This document shows, piece by piece, positions 22,475 through 34,599 of a DNA stretch of 64,000 bases; the stretch's first letter is position 1; each line of letters starts with the position of its first letter. The stretch comes from Lanius collurio (Eukaryota; Chordata; Aves; Passeriformes; Laniidae). The notes under the pieces are model-generated. The model worked only from the letters and a program-made list of their open reading frames with translations, did not search any database and had not been told where the DNA came from. The position numbers were made by a program, and so were the translations under genes. The stretch covers positions 11,118,424 through 11,182,423 of the forward strand of contig JACBWW010000020.1 of NCBI GenBank assembly GCA_020086605.1, read 5' to 3'.

Positions 22475-23488
22475 CAATTTTTGTTCTGGGTCCTTATAAC
22501 CAATTTCTTTCATTTCTTAATCTTCTAACTAGTTTATATTAGACATTTTGTGGGCAACTTCACCTTGAATAGACCAAGTCTAAAAGTGTTCCACTGATTT
22601 GGAAAGTGACCACTAATGCTTGAGCATAAAAGAACATTAGTGAAATGAGTAGACAATAGAAATTTTACATAATTTCAAAATGTTTTCTAAAGGAACTTCA
22701 TAATTACAGGAAATACTAATTTAAAAGAGTAATTTTGTGAAATAGTGTTTAAATTATTGAGTAATTTCATACAAATTTATGTTACAGTACAGAGACCTCA
22801 TGTAAAATCTCTCAGATTAGTTAGCTTTTCTATGTGTGATTTTTAAATTTTTTATGTCTGATATTTGTTAACATTTTTTCATCTAGTTGAGCTGGTAAGT
22901 AGAACAAATGTGCCTATTATTAGTAACTGTTCTGTTTTCTCCTATGCCCATGAGCACTAAATTTAGAAAGAATGGCTGGATACTTATTCTTGCACATTTT
23001 ACCTGAATTTTCAATTTGGATATCCAGTTCTTTACAATTTGCTCCCACTGATTTCAGAAAAGAACATAAAACAGATTTAAGTTAGACTCTGAATAAAAGT
23101 GTTCACATAAAAAAACCCCAAAACATAAAAAACATTTGTATATTGAGGTATAATTTCAATATTTTAAACTTCATTCTATTTACAATTCCAATGCAAAGCA
23201 TGGAAACGCTAGTAATAAAAATTATATTTGATAGCTGTGCAAGCATTGGTGTGTTTAGTTAAACTTTTTTTCCTCTTGTTTTCCAATGTTTGAAATTTTT
23301 CCTTACCTACTCCTACTATATAAAAAAGGTTTGAATGCCTGCCCCAAAACCACCTGCAGTCAAATGAGAAGGATGCATGAATTTCAAAACATAATAAGAA
23401 AATTAGTTTTCTGACAAGTGTGTCAACTTTCTCTTTCAGTTTTGTACTACAAGACCAGAAAATGATCAGATCATGTAATATTACTGAA
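22475..23488. other. Spacer between the inverted arms
   Basis: About 1.0 kb of AT-rich DNA. It contains copy 2 of the small dispersed repeat (23175-23268). No transposase-like frame is visible. The 117-residue minus-strand frame at 23209-23562 has no domain I know. Confidence 0.5.
23175..23268 (+). repeat. Unnamed dispersed repeat, copy 2
   Basis: It aligns with 16013-16107 in the same orientation. It lies inside the spacer of the inverted-arm structure, about 220 bases from the right arm. Confidence 0.6.
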
Positions 23489-23609
23489 TCTTCATGAGGT
23501 ATGTTCACATGAAAAAAAAGAATGAAAAATAGATATTCAAAGTCCCTCCCAAGTACATCCATGTAAAACCAAGAAATTTGTTATTTCCATTTTGCATCAG
23601 TTTAACAAG
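23489..23609 (-). repeat. Right arm of a young inverted repeat
   Basis: This is the reverse complement of 22355-22474 with only three differences. If the pair were the ends of a transposon, the unit would be 1255 bp long with terminal inverted repeats of about 120 bases. Confidence 0.88.
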
Positions 23610-24224
23610 CAAAATGAAAAAATGCTTAATTAGATAAATGTATGAAAAAAAAAATCTGATGGGAAAATAAGATCTCCCTTCTGTTGCCTGGGTCACACAG
23701 TTTTTTCAGGATTGCCAGAGTAGATTTTTTACAAGACTAGTCTTCACTAGGATAGTACAGTTCTGTCTTTTCCAGTCTATTATTAGAAACCTGAAAGAAA
23801 AAGTGCCTCTAAATGTTATTTTCTAATAGAAAACCTAATGAACCTTAAAAAAAAGAATAAAGTAATAATGTAAAAAGCATCCAGTTTTTTTGAGAACAGA
23901 GGACAATTACAAAACCTGACTCATTAAAAATTTGCCTGAAGTAACTTCCTATCCTGCCTTGTCCTACAAGTTTATCAGGGGCTCTAGAGAAGTGTCCTAT
24001 TTGATTGATTTGGCATCATCGGTGCTGTAGAAGTGCCCAGAGGTGTAAACTGTGTTCATTAGATGCTTGCAAAGACTAATGTTCAGTAATACTTAAACAG
24101 ACTTTTACATGAATAAATGAAAAAAAAGAACTCATTTCTCAGGTCTCTCTGTACCAGAAAATGTAATTAATAAAATCCCATATTCTTGTATTTAAAGTAA
24201 TTGCTGCTTTTATTACTACAGTGC
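23610..24224. other. No recognised feature
   Basis: AT-rich DNA with several A runs (for example 23645-23653 and 24119-24127). No element was recognised. Confidence 0.5.
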
Positions 24225-24700
24225 TGTGGTGGATTGTCCTTACCCAGCAGCTGAGCATCCACTGAATGATTTGCCCACTGCCCTCTCCTGTGAGTTGAAG
24301 AGAAATTAGAATAAAAGTCCAGAAGATTCATGGATTGACAAATGAAGCAGTTTAAAAGGTGAAATAAAAGCTACATGTGAAAGGAAAGTGAAGAAGGACT
24401 TTATTCCTCACTTCTACCAGTAGACAGATGTGAGCCACATCCTGGAAATCCAAAGTTTCCATACCTGTAACAGTTAAACATGAATGTCCACACTCACTCC
24501 AGTTTTGCTGAGCACAACATTTAATATTAAATACCCCTTGGTCAGTTAAGGAGCACTGGCTCTCCTCCTGGCTGTCTTCCTGGCTACTCTTGCTCCCTCT
24601 CAGCATACTTATTGGATGACAGGGCAAGCACAGTGGGAAAAGTAAAAAGCATTTATTGTCAACATTTTTACTAACAAATACAAAATGTTAGTAATTTTTA
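24225..24700 (-). mobile_element. Diverged LTR (family C), minus strand
   Basis: The left edge 'tgtggtgga' is the reverse complement of an LTR terminus ending CCACCACA. Moving right, the blocks resemble a very common avian LTR read backwards: a 'cagcagctgagcatccac' block, a 'gttgaagagaaatta' region, a block at 24450-24480, and 'ccttggtcagtt' near 24540, and 'ttattgtcaacatttttact' near 24655. A related piece lies in the opposite orientation at 42650-42915. It is old and degraded, and the right (U3) end is unclear. The 91-residue frame at 24352-24627 is not a gene. Confidence 0.65.
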
Positions 24701-24990
24701 TGAACAAATACAAAATGCAGAGGTTCTAATGCTTCTAGGGAGAAATACAATCCTTCTGTGATCTAGTACAGTCCACACCTTTTATTCCATATCATTGGTA
24801 TCATTTTCAGGTCCTGCACTGCCCAATATGTGAACAGCCACCATCGGCCCTGTCTTTTGATGTGATATCATTCTCTTTGTCTGTGGTCGGCTGCCACGGA
24901 ATGAATGTCCACAAAAATGGAGTCCATTTAGTCCATGACTTGAGCTCCAACTCTTGAGGTGTTCACTCAGGACAGGAGAAGTAACATAGA
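24701..24990 (-). mobile_element. Possible ERV remnant next to family C LTR
   Basis: It lies where the 3' end of the internal region would be if the LTR at 24225-24700 were a 3' LTR on the minus strand. The 24890-24985 part ('gaatgaatgtccac', 'gacttgagctccaactcttg', 'caggacaggagaagtaac') looks like a repeated avian sequence to me, but I cannot place it with certainty. Confidence 0.4.
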
Positions 24991-27474
24991 CTAGATTTTA
25001 GCAAGAAATTCTTTAAAGAAATTCTTTGTCATTAATGTAGTGAGAAAATGGGACAGATTTCTGCCTCTGAAAGCCAGAAAATATTTTTTTTCTGTTATGA
25101 ATGGATCTCAGATACAGTCATATGGTAAATAAATCTGACACTCTATAGAAAGTTTTGGAAGAAAACTAGTATTTAGGAGTCAAATGAGTATTGACAAAAA
25201 CAACCTGAAAGAGCTTTCTTAAAAATACTGGGAAAAAAAATTGATTATTTATCTTTGTGCAGTCCCCTTACCCTACAAATAAAAAATACACAAAGACAAA
25301 AATTAAAGTGTAAAATATATACTATCTGAATAAAAGAGAAACACAGGGAGATAAATTGTAGGCATAACAGACAGCTTAAAAATAAGTGGAAAAAAGGCCT
25401 CTAATTTAGGACAGAGAACACACAAGCAAGAATTAAAGAGAAGCTGAATAAAAATACTTGAAAGCTTTATGGATTGGAACAATGTTGCTATGTCTGTGTT
25501 ACATTTAAGATATCAAAAATAAAAGAATCTATTTTTGTTCCCCTAAATTAACTAATACTGTATCTTCTGAAGTACTGATAATGATCGATATTGTCAAATG
25601 CCTCATTTTTGCTAATGAGTTAAACATCAAAAAAGTGTCCTCATTTCTTCTGATAAGCAGGTCCTTCCAAGTCACCTGTACTGAGATATGTAAAAGCTAC
25701 ATCAAAGTGATCAGTATTCATTAAGCACTTTCAGTATTCATGCTGTTCTATATTTTGTAGACTATTAATACACTGAATAATGGTAATTATCCTTTCAGTG
25801 TAGTATATGCGTATGATAAACACAATGCTCGAGATTAGTAGAGTATGATCTGCAATTCCAGGTCCCAGTGTGCCAGTTTACATCTCAGAGTGGAACTCAC
25901 ATATTTTTCCTTTACTTTTCTGTTCATTTTTGGGGAGGGGGGGTGGCTTGTTTTGCTTTTCCCGTCATAGCACATCTGTCTTCACTTTATAATGTACCTT
26001 TTATGAGAAAGCATTACATGACACTGGTCAACTGAAATTATTTATGCCTACAAGCAACTTTCTGTTACAAACAGTTATTTCTATGTTAGTTTTTTTTCTT
26101 TCCTTACAATCCTAAAAGTTATGCAAATAAAAGAAACAAAGTGACAAACAGCTGTATTGACAAAACTGTGTCACCTTATCATTAAAGACTTCAATCATTC
26201 AAAACATAAAACAATAGTTCCTGGCAGAGAGTCTTGCTAAGCAAATAGATTTCGAGGTACAAACTAGAATAAGCTTTTCTTTTATAGACTGCTAAGGTTC
26301 CATTTTATCTTATATTTCAATTGTTAAGACATACTAGTGCTGTGATACAGTTGCTTTTTTACAGAATTAGCAGACTTTCAACCTAAAAACATCTGCAATT
26401 TTTTATGTCTTCTACAAGCAACAAAACAAAACCACATGGAAATAAAACCACCCTTTGAGCTGTATATCATATTTATATTCTAAAAGTTTTTGCTGAGTTA
26501 TTTTGCAATTTGCTTTTGTAGTCAATTAAATTTTACATTTGTTCCTTCATGTTAGAAATAAACTCACAAATGTTCCCACTGGACAGCTGAAGTACTTCAG
26601 TTTTGCAAATTCCAATCAATTAGTGGAGTGACCTAGTCTTGAACCAGATTCAACCACTTAATACCAGCTTCAAATTTCCTGAACTATTGAGGTCTACTGC
26701 ATTTGAAAGGCTGCATGTGGCATTCTGATCAATAAAGAAAGAAAATAATTTTCTGTTCTGTGCAGTGTTTTATAAAAGAGATTCTGAAGTACAGGTTGCT
26801 GTAGGAAAATTCTGCCTCAGTGTTCCTTTTAAGTTGTTTCCTCCTCAAAAATTGTGATTATACCATTTACTGCCTTTCTAAAATGCAAGGTCATAGGTAA
26901 ATTTTCACAATTCTCCTGCACAGACATTGTTGCTAGGTCTGATGACGGAAAAAATACTTAGTGATTTGTAGCAAAAAGTTAGTAAGGATGATAAAAGCCT
27001 GTAGAAAATTTGTAACTCAGCTGGCAAAGAAGAAAACACCTTTTTAAAAATAGTAATTTTTTTCTGGTATTATAATTAATAAATGCAATAGATTGGGTAG
27101 GAAAACATTTTGAGAGATACATACATATATTTATATTTTGTATGCAAGCTTTCAAATATTTTTACCATTTGCTCTTAACACACAATTTTTTAATACATTT
27201 GGAACTCTGTGTGAAATGTGATCTTTTGTAAAAACAAATAACCATAGTAATTACAATTTTTTTAGCCAGAAAAAACTGTTTTCTGGAGCTGTGTTCATTT
27301 CCGAGGCTAGCTTTATCTTTTTTAGTAGCACTATGCTGATACTCTTTCCTTCTGCCAGTTAAAGACTTTATTGCTGTGCTGCAACAACAGAATCATCTCA
27401 CAAAAAGATTAATGCTTTTAATCAAGATTAAATGAATGAGGAGCAATTTTTTAAAGTCCTTGGGTTTAAATTTT
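24991..27474. other. No recognised feature (2.5 kb)
   Basis: AT-rich DNA. It has no frame of interest and no CR1 or LTR landmark. A G-run (11 Gs with one interrupting A) is at about 25932-25943. Confidence 0.5.
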
Positions 27475-27632
27475 CTTTTGGGGGGGTGGATTTTTTTTTG
27501 TTGTTCTGATTTTGTTTGGATTTGTTGTTGTTTGGGGTTTTTTGAAGTTTTTTTTTTTTTGGGGGGGTTCTGTTTGTTTGGGTATGGTTTGTTTTGGCTA
27601 TGGGTTTTAAGGGTTTGGGGGCGGCGGGTTAG
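27475..27632 (+). repeat. G/T-only strand-asymmetric tract
   Basis: For about 155 bases the plus strand is nearly free of C and poor in A, with G runs of 4 to 7 separated by T runs. The frame at 27436-27636 (66 residues, mostly Phe, Gly, Leu, Trp) is a product of this composition. Confidence 0.8.
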
Positions 27633-28974
27633 GTGATTTTTTTATGTTATTTTTGTTGGAGAGGTTGAGATAGCTATAAAATGGAAAGTTACCACCCAAA
27701 TATGAACCCATATATGGTTCTTCAGATTCAAAATCTTCCTTAATGTGCAAATTGCTACCTAGAGGAATGCTTTGATTATAGTTGTGTGACCAAAACAGTG
27801 CAAGAGAAGCAGTGGTAATTCCGAAGGAGAAAAAAAGAAGGGTGATTGTGATTGAGATCGATACAGATACTCAGTCACAACCACAAGAAGCAAAAGGAAA
27901 GTGAGCTACTGGTTAAGATCAGTAAGGAGGAAAGTTTCTTCTGCTACTTGATTTTTTATTGCACCCATTCAATAGATATGCTGGAGTTTCAGAATTTCTC
28001 CATGTGACACACAAAATTTCTATCGGAAAAAAATATTTCAAGTTATTTCTTTTCCAAGAGCACTTGGATCTCTAAATTGACTGACTACCTTTTAGTTACA
28101 GAATATTTTCTTAGACCATGTGATTTTGCACTCAAAACCTTAGACAAACATGCCTCTGTTCCAAGGATTCATTCTGTTTTCCTCTTGCAGTTGACAGTTT
28201 AGATTGAGCTCAAACTCATGAAAAGTTCTTGTGCTTGCCTTATTCTCTCCAAGCATATTCCTATAGAACACATCATTAACTTTTTCACTGATTTATAATG
28301 CAAAACAAAAGAACAGAAAATTGTGGTACTGAGTTACTTTCTGTTTTGCTGTTGACTTAGTGTTACTTGTTCTTCATTTACAGTGCACATTGGACCATGT
28401 CCATAGAACCTTCTCTGCATTTGCTCATAGTCCATTCTTTCATGGAATTTTCTTCTGAATTATTCCAGACATACTGTTGAAAGATATAGATTCCTTGATA
28501 TTTAAATTATTTCATTTTATTAAAATTAATGGAAAGTACCATTACCTAGCGCTGTCATACATGAGAATGTAAAAAAAACAGGGATAGAGTAAAAATTTGT
28601 TTGAAGAATACTTATGAATACTGTCAGCAGTCACACAGCTTTGCTTAAGACTTACTGTCCTTTATTTTCCTGCTTCATGCATTAAAAAACAAAAAATGGG
28701 GTATTTTTTAAAAGCATCTTTCTTTCATCAATCCTTTCTTCTAGGCTTGAGAATTCTCATCTTTTTTAGGATCTTTACATTGTAACTGGTGTTTCATTCA
28801 AATCCATTGAGCAAGAAAAGAGAACACACCATATATACAGAGCAAACATAGTCTAGAAAATGCTCTAAGGGTTTTGTGGAAGACTACCATTAATACTTCC
28901 ATCAAAATAGCTATACTAAAGCTTCTTACTGTCTGTTTTGGAATATCCCTTTGGGTGCTCCTGTCTTTCTGCAG
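27633..28974. other. No recognised feature
   Basis: AT-rich DNA without recognised elements, ending at the exon-like segment. Confidence 0.45.
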
Positions 28975-29104
28975 ACGCTGTTAAGTCACTGTAAAGCCTT
29001 TCCTCTTTCACAAGAAGCAGCAAAAGTCGCATTCCTGAAGGTACATGAGAACCAGCCACACACCCTGAAGACCAGTACCTTTCCCTCCAGGGAAAAGGAT
29101 CAGG
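28975..29104 (+). other. Exon-like segment bounded by splice consensus
   Basis: A pyrimidine-rich acceptor 'cctgtctttctgcag' ends at 28974, and a donor 'cag|gtagga' follows 29104. The 130-base interval is less AT-rich than its flanks and is open in one frame (part of 28951-29271). It could be an exon of a non-coding transcript or of a gene lying outside the window. Splice consensus this good also appears by chance, so confidence is low. Confidence 0.3.
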
Positions 29105-30179
29105 TAGGAATTAAAAAACAGGCCATTATCCAAAGTGTTCAAATGAAAAGGGAGTTTTCAAATAAGTGTGACTCAACATGGAATAAAAAAGGGAATCATC
29201 AATATGAAATGAACCAGTTTGCTCCTTACTGGTTTAAAATTGGCTTGCAAGTTTCTATTAAATTTAGCTAATATCGTATTCAGCACAGAGACCTTTGCTG
29301 CCTCTGTGTTGTCAATATTTTTCTGTTTCTGCATTGTTGGGTTGTTATTTGTTTTTTGAAGATGACTAGGGAAAAAAAGGAGGAAAATATATTTGCAAAA
29401 ATTCAATTTTTAAGTCTTGTGTTTCTTAAAGGACAACTCAGATAAATGTCTTTTTAAAAAAGAGCTGTCATTGGAATTGTCTTTTGACATCAACAGCCTT
29501 CTTTGGTAATAGTTAAGGTTTGTTGCAGATGCTATGTGGTCCATAGAAATGATTTTAAAGGACATTATCTTCTATAGATAAAGTATATAATGTTCACCAT
29601 TTTTGTGTATTAATGATCCAGAATATATGAGAGTAAATATATCTGTTCACCCTTTCAGTGAATTATTAATCTAGATCACCAGAAAAAAAGTTGCATGTGA
29701 TGCAACACACTGGAAAAATATTTAGTAATGCAATAAAAAAATCACTAGAAGATACTGCACTTAATTTTAATGTATTCAGTACATTAGTTCTACTGAATCT
29801 GTGTGACTATTTGCATGCCAAAATTCATTTTGTATTGCCAGTATTTTCATGTTGTAATTTGTGCAACAGTTTGTTCAATGACTCAATATCTAAAATGTTC
29901 GGTTGTTTGGGATTTTTCTTTCAACAATGAAAATTAAGAACAAAGAAACCATAATACATTTCCAAAGACGTTTTTGTCATTAATTCAAATTATTTTACTT
30001 ATTTTGAATCTTTTTGGTGTATGATACTTGGGATCAAATGTAATAGCTTACAAAGGAAACTACTTCAATATGCTTATTCAAAGTTATGTTTATAAAATAA
30101 AACATTTCTTTTTGGTCATGTGATTAAAGACTTATATACATAAACAACATCAAAAAACCCCAAACAATACCCCCAAACC
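29105..30179. other. No recognised feature
   Basis: AT-rich DNA. The frames at 29173-29406 and 29691-29930 have no recognisable domains. Confidence 0.45.
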
Positions 30180-30940
30180 CTACAGATATGCAAAAGAACA
30201 ATAGCAGGTCAAAGAAACCCAAAAACCTAATCAGAGTAATTGGTGTGTCAGTCACATCAGAGCAAAGATCCCCATGGGCTGAAAATGAGACTCACAGGGT
30301 GAACCGAAGGGAGCAGCTCTCAGGGTGTCTTTTTAAATTGAGGGGGAGTCATTTCCTGGCAGTGTGGGATATTTTATGAGATGCAAGGGAAGGCCTTTCT
30401 GGGATTGCATATGGCTTATTGTGGGATATTTAGAGGATAAACCAAAGACAGACAAAAGAGGGGTCAAAGTGGTTTGGGGAAGAATACACATGCTGAAACA
30501 CATGGATAAGGAGATAAAAGGGACTGGGCTGTATGTAAATGTTGCTGATCAGAATGCTTCTCTGGCCAAACCTGCACTTTTCATTACAATCTGTCCTCCA
30601 TTATTAGCTGTTTTCCTGGATGAAGGGATCTCCTTTGTGTATGCACAAATATACAGTGCTGGGTAACAGACCACAGGTCAGAGGCCTTGCATGTATGTGG
30701 TGCCAGAGATCAGAGAATGTACATACCTTATAGGTAGATATCAGTGCATACTCACTAGTAAAAACCACACCATGGTAGCTGACAAATAGGATAAGAGGCC
30801 TAGGAGCCATTGTATTGAAATATTTATAAATCTATGTTGGATATTGGAGAGAATAAAGTCTAGGAGATGGTTATTAGAGTGGCCAAGAAGCCCAAATCAG
30901 ATCATTGGTCTCATGGTCAGTGGAGAGACCTGTTTACATA
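30180..30940 (+). mobile_element. Probable degraded LTR sequence
   Basis: GC-balanced DNA with promoter-like order: a doubled 'tgtgggatattt' (30364 and 30420), a TATA-like 'agataaaaggg' (about 30513), and at 30698-30714 a stretch, 'tggtgccagagatcaga', that agrees at 12 of 17 positions with the leucine-tRNA primer-binding site known from ERVL-type viruses. Further right a second TATA-like site ('tatttataaat', 30822) precedes AATAAA (30852). These signals suggest one or two degraded LTRs, but I cannot set the ends or find target duplications. The 100-residue frame at 30364-30666 has no domain. Confidence 0.4.
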
Positions 30941-32517
30941 GGTGTGTCTTTGTACCTGGTGCATATGAAGATTATAATATAAGAGATATCTATGAAAATA
31001 AGAGATATCTATGAAAAATATATCTTTACAGCTAAAAGCCATTCATACCACAGAGAAGAATGGAAATAATATGATTTCTGCATATGCTGTGAGTCCCAGG
31101 TGTGAAATGGAAGCTTTCTTAGTACTATAAATAGAAGACTGAACTCTATGTATGTATGTATGTATGCACGTATGAATGCATTCCATCAGGATAAAAAAGA
31201 CAATTTCTACATCATTCACCATGCACTAAGATGTACGTCCCAGGGAGCTGAGATGGATCTTTGAGAACATATTCTCTCTTCACTCCTTTTTTTCATCAAT
31301 AACACCCACAGGTTGGTCAAAGCCACTCACTCACAGACTGGGCTAAACTGGATGTTAGACTGCTAAAGTGGATCACACCTTAATATAAGGGAAATTGCAC
31401 CTTGGTATATGTTTATTTTTTTTCACACAGTTCTTGTTATCAGTTTAAGGCTTATGGACTGGTATAGAGTGCAGAAGTTTTTACAGCAAATTTGTGCAAG
31501 CTTTCTACAATTCATTCTTCACATGAATATAAACATGTATAATAATTAATAGTGATGGTCTAAACCTTTTGTACTAATAAAGAATGGGGAGTTGAGTTTA
31601 TTTTTTTTTATTCTCAGATTTAACTTCTGAAGGCCTTTCCAAGAGCTTGAAAGCATTGGTTGAGTTTGTGCTCTACTTCTTTATGAATCAGGTGTCTTTT
31701 CTGTACTCTACTGCTGTTTAAAGATCCATAGATCCTTAGAATCCTTTCTTAAGAACTGAGTACTAAAATAACATGAATCCTCTGGAGTCATAATTACCTG
31801 GTAGAGTGCTGGGCAAAAGATTCACAAAAATAGTTTTGAAGCATACCGTGCAGATTTTCAGGGTAAGAACTACCAAAGTCAAACAGCTTTTTTCCCTTTT
31901 GTTTCCAAGAAGGGAGTGGGGGTGCAGGGACATATATATATATCTTTTTTCTTTTATCATATATTTGGACTGTAAATTCACAGGAATCTTTGATGGGATT
32001 TTAGTGAACTGTGATGATGTGTATTTGTATTGCATAGTATTTGTGATATCAATATTTGGAAGAATTGCCAGCAATAAGAAAGATTTTTACTATGTAAATG
32101 TTGAGAAATTATGCAAAGCAAAATTATTTCAATCTAATACATCTAGGGACAAATGCAACATTTGTCTAAAAGATGATGCTGCATAGGTAGCCAATGCATC
32201 ATTTAATACAAGAACATTCACTGCACTGATGGACATAAAAGGAGAATTAGACTTTTGTATGTCTTCTTTTGGCTGATATCTAGAATCAGATCTTTGGGTC
32301 CTGATGAAAATATCAGATGGCAAATCAAAATGTAATTATGTGCAAGGACAGGATAAGGACAAAGATAATAACAGTATTTCTGTTGTATTTCTCTTTGGTT
32401 GTCTTTGATTCTTTTTTTTCTCCCCCATAAACCATTTCACAAAGAATCTGGAAATTATCTTATTTTGACTTTCTTTAGAATTCCCAAGTTATGTTGAGTA
32501 CAAATTGAAGAAATATA
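30941..32517. other. No gene; short tandem repeats only
   Basis: This contains a doubled 'ataagagatatctatgaaaa' at about 30980-31017 and the TATG tract at 31148-31180. Overlapping 103- and 126-residue frames at 31763-32186 have no recognisable domain. Confidence 0.5.
31148..31180 (+). repeat. (TATG)n microsatellite
   Basis: About five tandem tatg units, followed by imperfect units (cacg, aatg). Confidence 0.85.
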
Positions 32518-32765
32518 ACTGTTCCAGTTTTTCATCACTCTCATTATAGATATTTTCCCCCTTATATCTAGTCTAAATCTACCTTCTTTTACTTTAAAAC
32601 CATTACTATGTCACTGCAAGTCCTACTATATAGTCTGTCCCCATCTTGCTTATAAGACACCTTGAATTACTGAAAGACATCAAAAATGTCTTCCCAGAAC
32701 CTTCTTTTCTCCAGACTGGACAATCCCAGCTCTCCCAGCCTCTCTCCCACCATACCCAACTGATT
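32518..32765 (-). repeat. CR1 fragment, minus strand
   Basis: The plus strand reads as reverse-complement CR1: 'ctgttccagtttttcatcactct', 'cttatatctagtctaaatctacc', 'tttaaaaccatta', 'tctgtccccatcttgcttataagacacc', 'cttcttttctccagactggacaatcccagctctcccagcctct'. It lacks the 3' terminus. The 189-residue minus-strand frame 32606-33175 runs through it and is not a gene. Confidence 0.85.
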
Positions 32766-34599
32766 TGAAGGGATTGGACATGATTTTTCTGTGAATGAGT
32801 GTATGAGTGAATGAGTAAGGGCAACATAGGGACTGCTGGGCCAACTGGAAAGGGGTGAAAGAGAGCAGAGAAAATCTCAGTCGTTTTGTCTCCAACAGTA
32901 TAACAGCATAATATTCTCTGAAATTCTTTGAAATTACATGTTTTACCAGAACTAATCTTTATGTTAAAAGTACTATATATCTTTATGTTAAAAGTTGTAT
33001 ATTTTAAAAATATACAAGAAAATGTATTCATGTATATTTGTAAAATATGTCCTTTTATCTTCGAGGAAGATTCTTTCTTGATGTCTAGAGTTATCTGAAA
33101 TACTTGTCCTATTCCACAGCACCATACTCTTATCTTTGAACAGCAGTGATGATAATGTTCTTGGTAATCTAACACCTTTTAATCTTCTTAATTAATTTCA
33201 GCTTTCTAGGTACTGGTGACCTGGAGTTTAGTTGGGTTTGTTATTTTTAATAGCATTAAAATATTTTTTTGAAAATGTTTGTTGTTTGTCATAATTCTCC
33301 GTCAAAACATGACAGAAACAAGAGAAAAATAATATCATCAGCATTTAGATTTATTCAGAGCATAAGCTTTTAAGTATTTTATTAGATATTCAGAACTAGT
33401 CAAAAGCACCACTGCAATTTAAATCATTCTATCTCTTTTAAAGACAGGTCCAAGCTTGGAGGTATGAATGGAGATCTGGAACTGCTGCTGACAGGTCTGT
33501 CAATCCATGTTCTCAAGGATAATTTCTGAAAAGAAACATTTTGTCACAAAATATTTTACTTCAAGTCTGTTATAAATGGACTGAGTAATAGAACTATTAA
33601 TAAGTATTTTAATATGGAAACTTTCTTGTTTGCATAATGATATAATTGTAAAGTAAATAGAGGCATCGCATATTTTTTGCAATGATTGAATAATCACAGT
33701 AAGGCTTTCAGAAAAAAGTAAATTATGCTTGCTATTTGTTCTGTGACTGTTGTTATCTGTTTGTTGTGATTGTGTTGCAAACTATATTTAGAAAGAGAAA
33801 ATAAGCATTGACTCTGACATAGATAGCTTTGCCATGACAAGCATGCAAAATGTTTTGTATCCTAAAATAATTGCATAAGCTTCAAAGTCATAAAAGTACT
33901 AAAATATTTTTTTGAAGATTTGGATATTTACAAATAGTACCTAAAACCTTACACAGGTTTTCTCAAATCGCTTGGTTTCAAGAATGAGACCTAAAGTAGA
34001 AGATATTCTGTGTGTATTTATTGTGGCATTTTTGCAAATATAGAATAGAGAACAGTTATTTAATTTTACAGAAATATGGGAATGAAGGAAGTAACCTGTT
34101 TGCACCACAAAACCCCCCGCTATTTAAAGAATTGATTTTCTAAAGCTTTTCCATGAAGAATAAAATGTTATTAATGTTTTATAAGGTCATTTGCAATGAA
34201 CATCATGCATACATAAACTGTGGGGAAATACAGGCTAGAATTTTTCTCATATTAAGGTTTATGAGTTTGACTCTACTTGAATTATAATGATTTATACGTG
34301 AAAAATAAAAGAATATTCCATTGAAGTCAATGGGAGATTTGGAATTGTATTTCCATGAGGTAGAATTTTATCCAGGCTCTGCTGTGTTAAATTAACCCCT
34401 AATTTTATTCCACCAATCAGAAAGAAGAATGGTCTCATACAACCTCAGCAATATGATGAACGGCTACATTTTATTCTGCAGTGATACTGCAATTCACCTC
34501 ACTGAGAGGGTGTGAACAATCATCCTAAAGCCTACTTACTTTTCCTCCTAAAACAGTACTGGAAGGGTCTCTTCCTTTAATGTGTTCTGGGACAAATGC
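32766..34599. other. No gene; one amniote-wide palindromic motif
   Basis: AT-rich DNA. A duplicated 'tctttatgttaaaagt' lies at about 32956-32990. 'ccattgaagtcaatgg' (34318-34333) is a near palindrome of the type seen in ancient amniote repeats. No coding frame was recognised. Confidence 0.5.

Noticed and set aside
27436..27636. 66-residue Phe/Gly/Trp-rich frame as a membrane peptide
   Set aside because: The composition is a direct result of the G/T-only tract.
32606..33175. 189-residue open frame on the minus strand
   Set aside because: Its downstream half passes through a CR1 fragment (32518-32765), and the rest is low-complexity AT-rich sequence. There is no domain.
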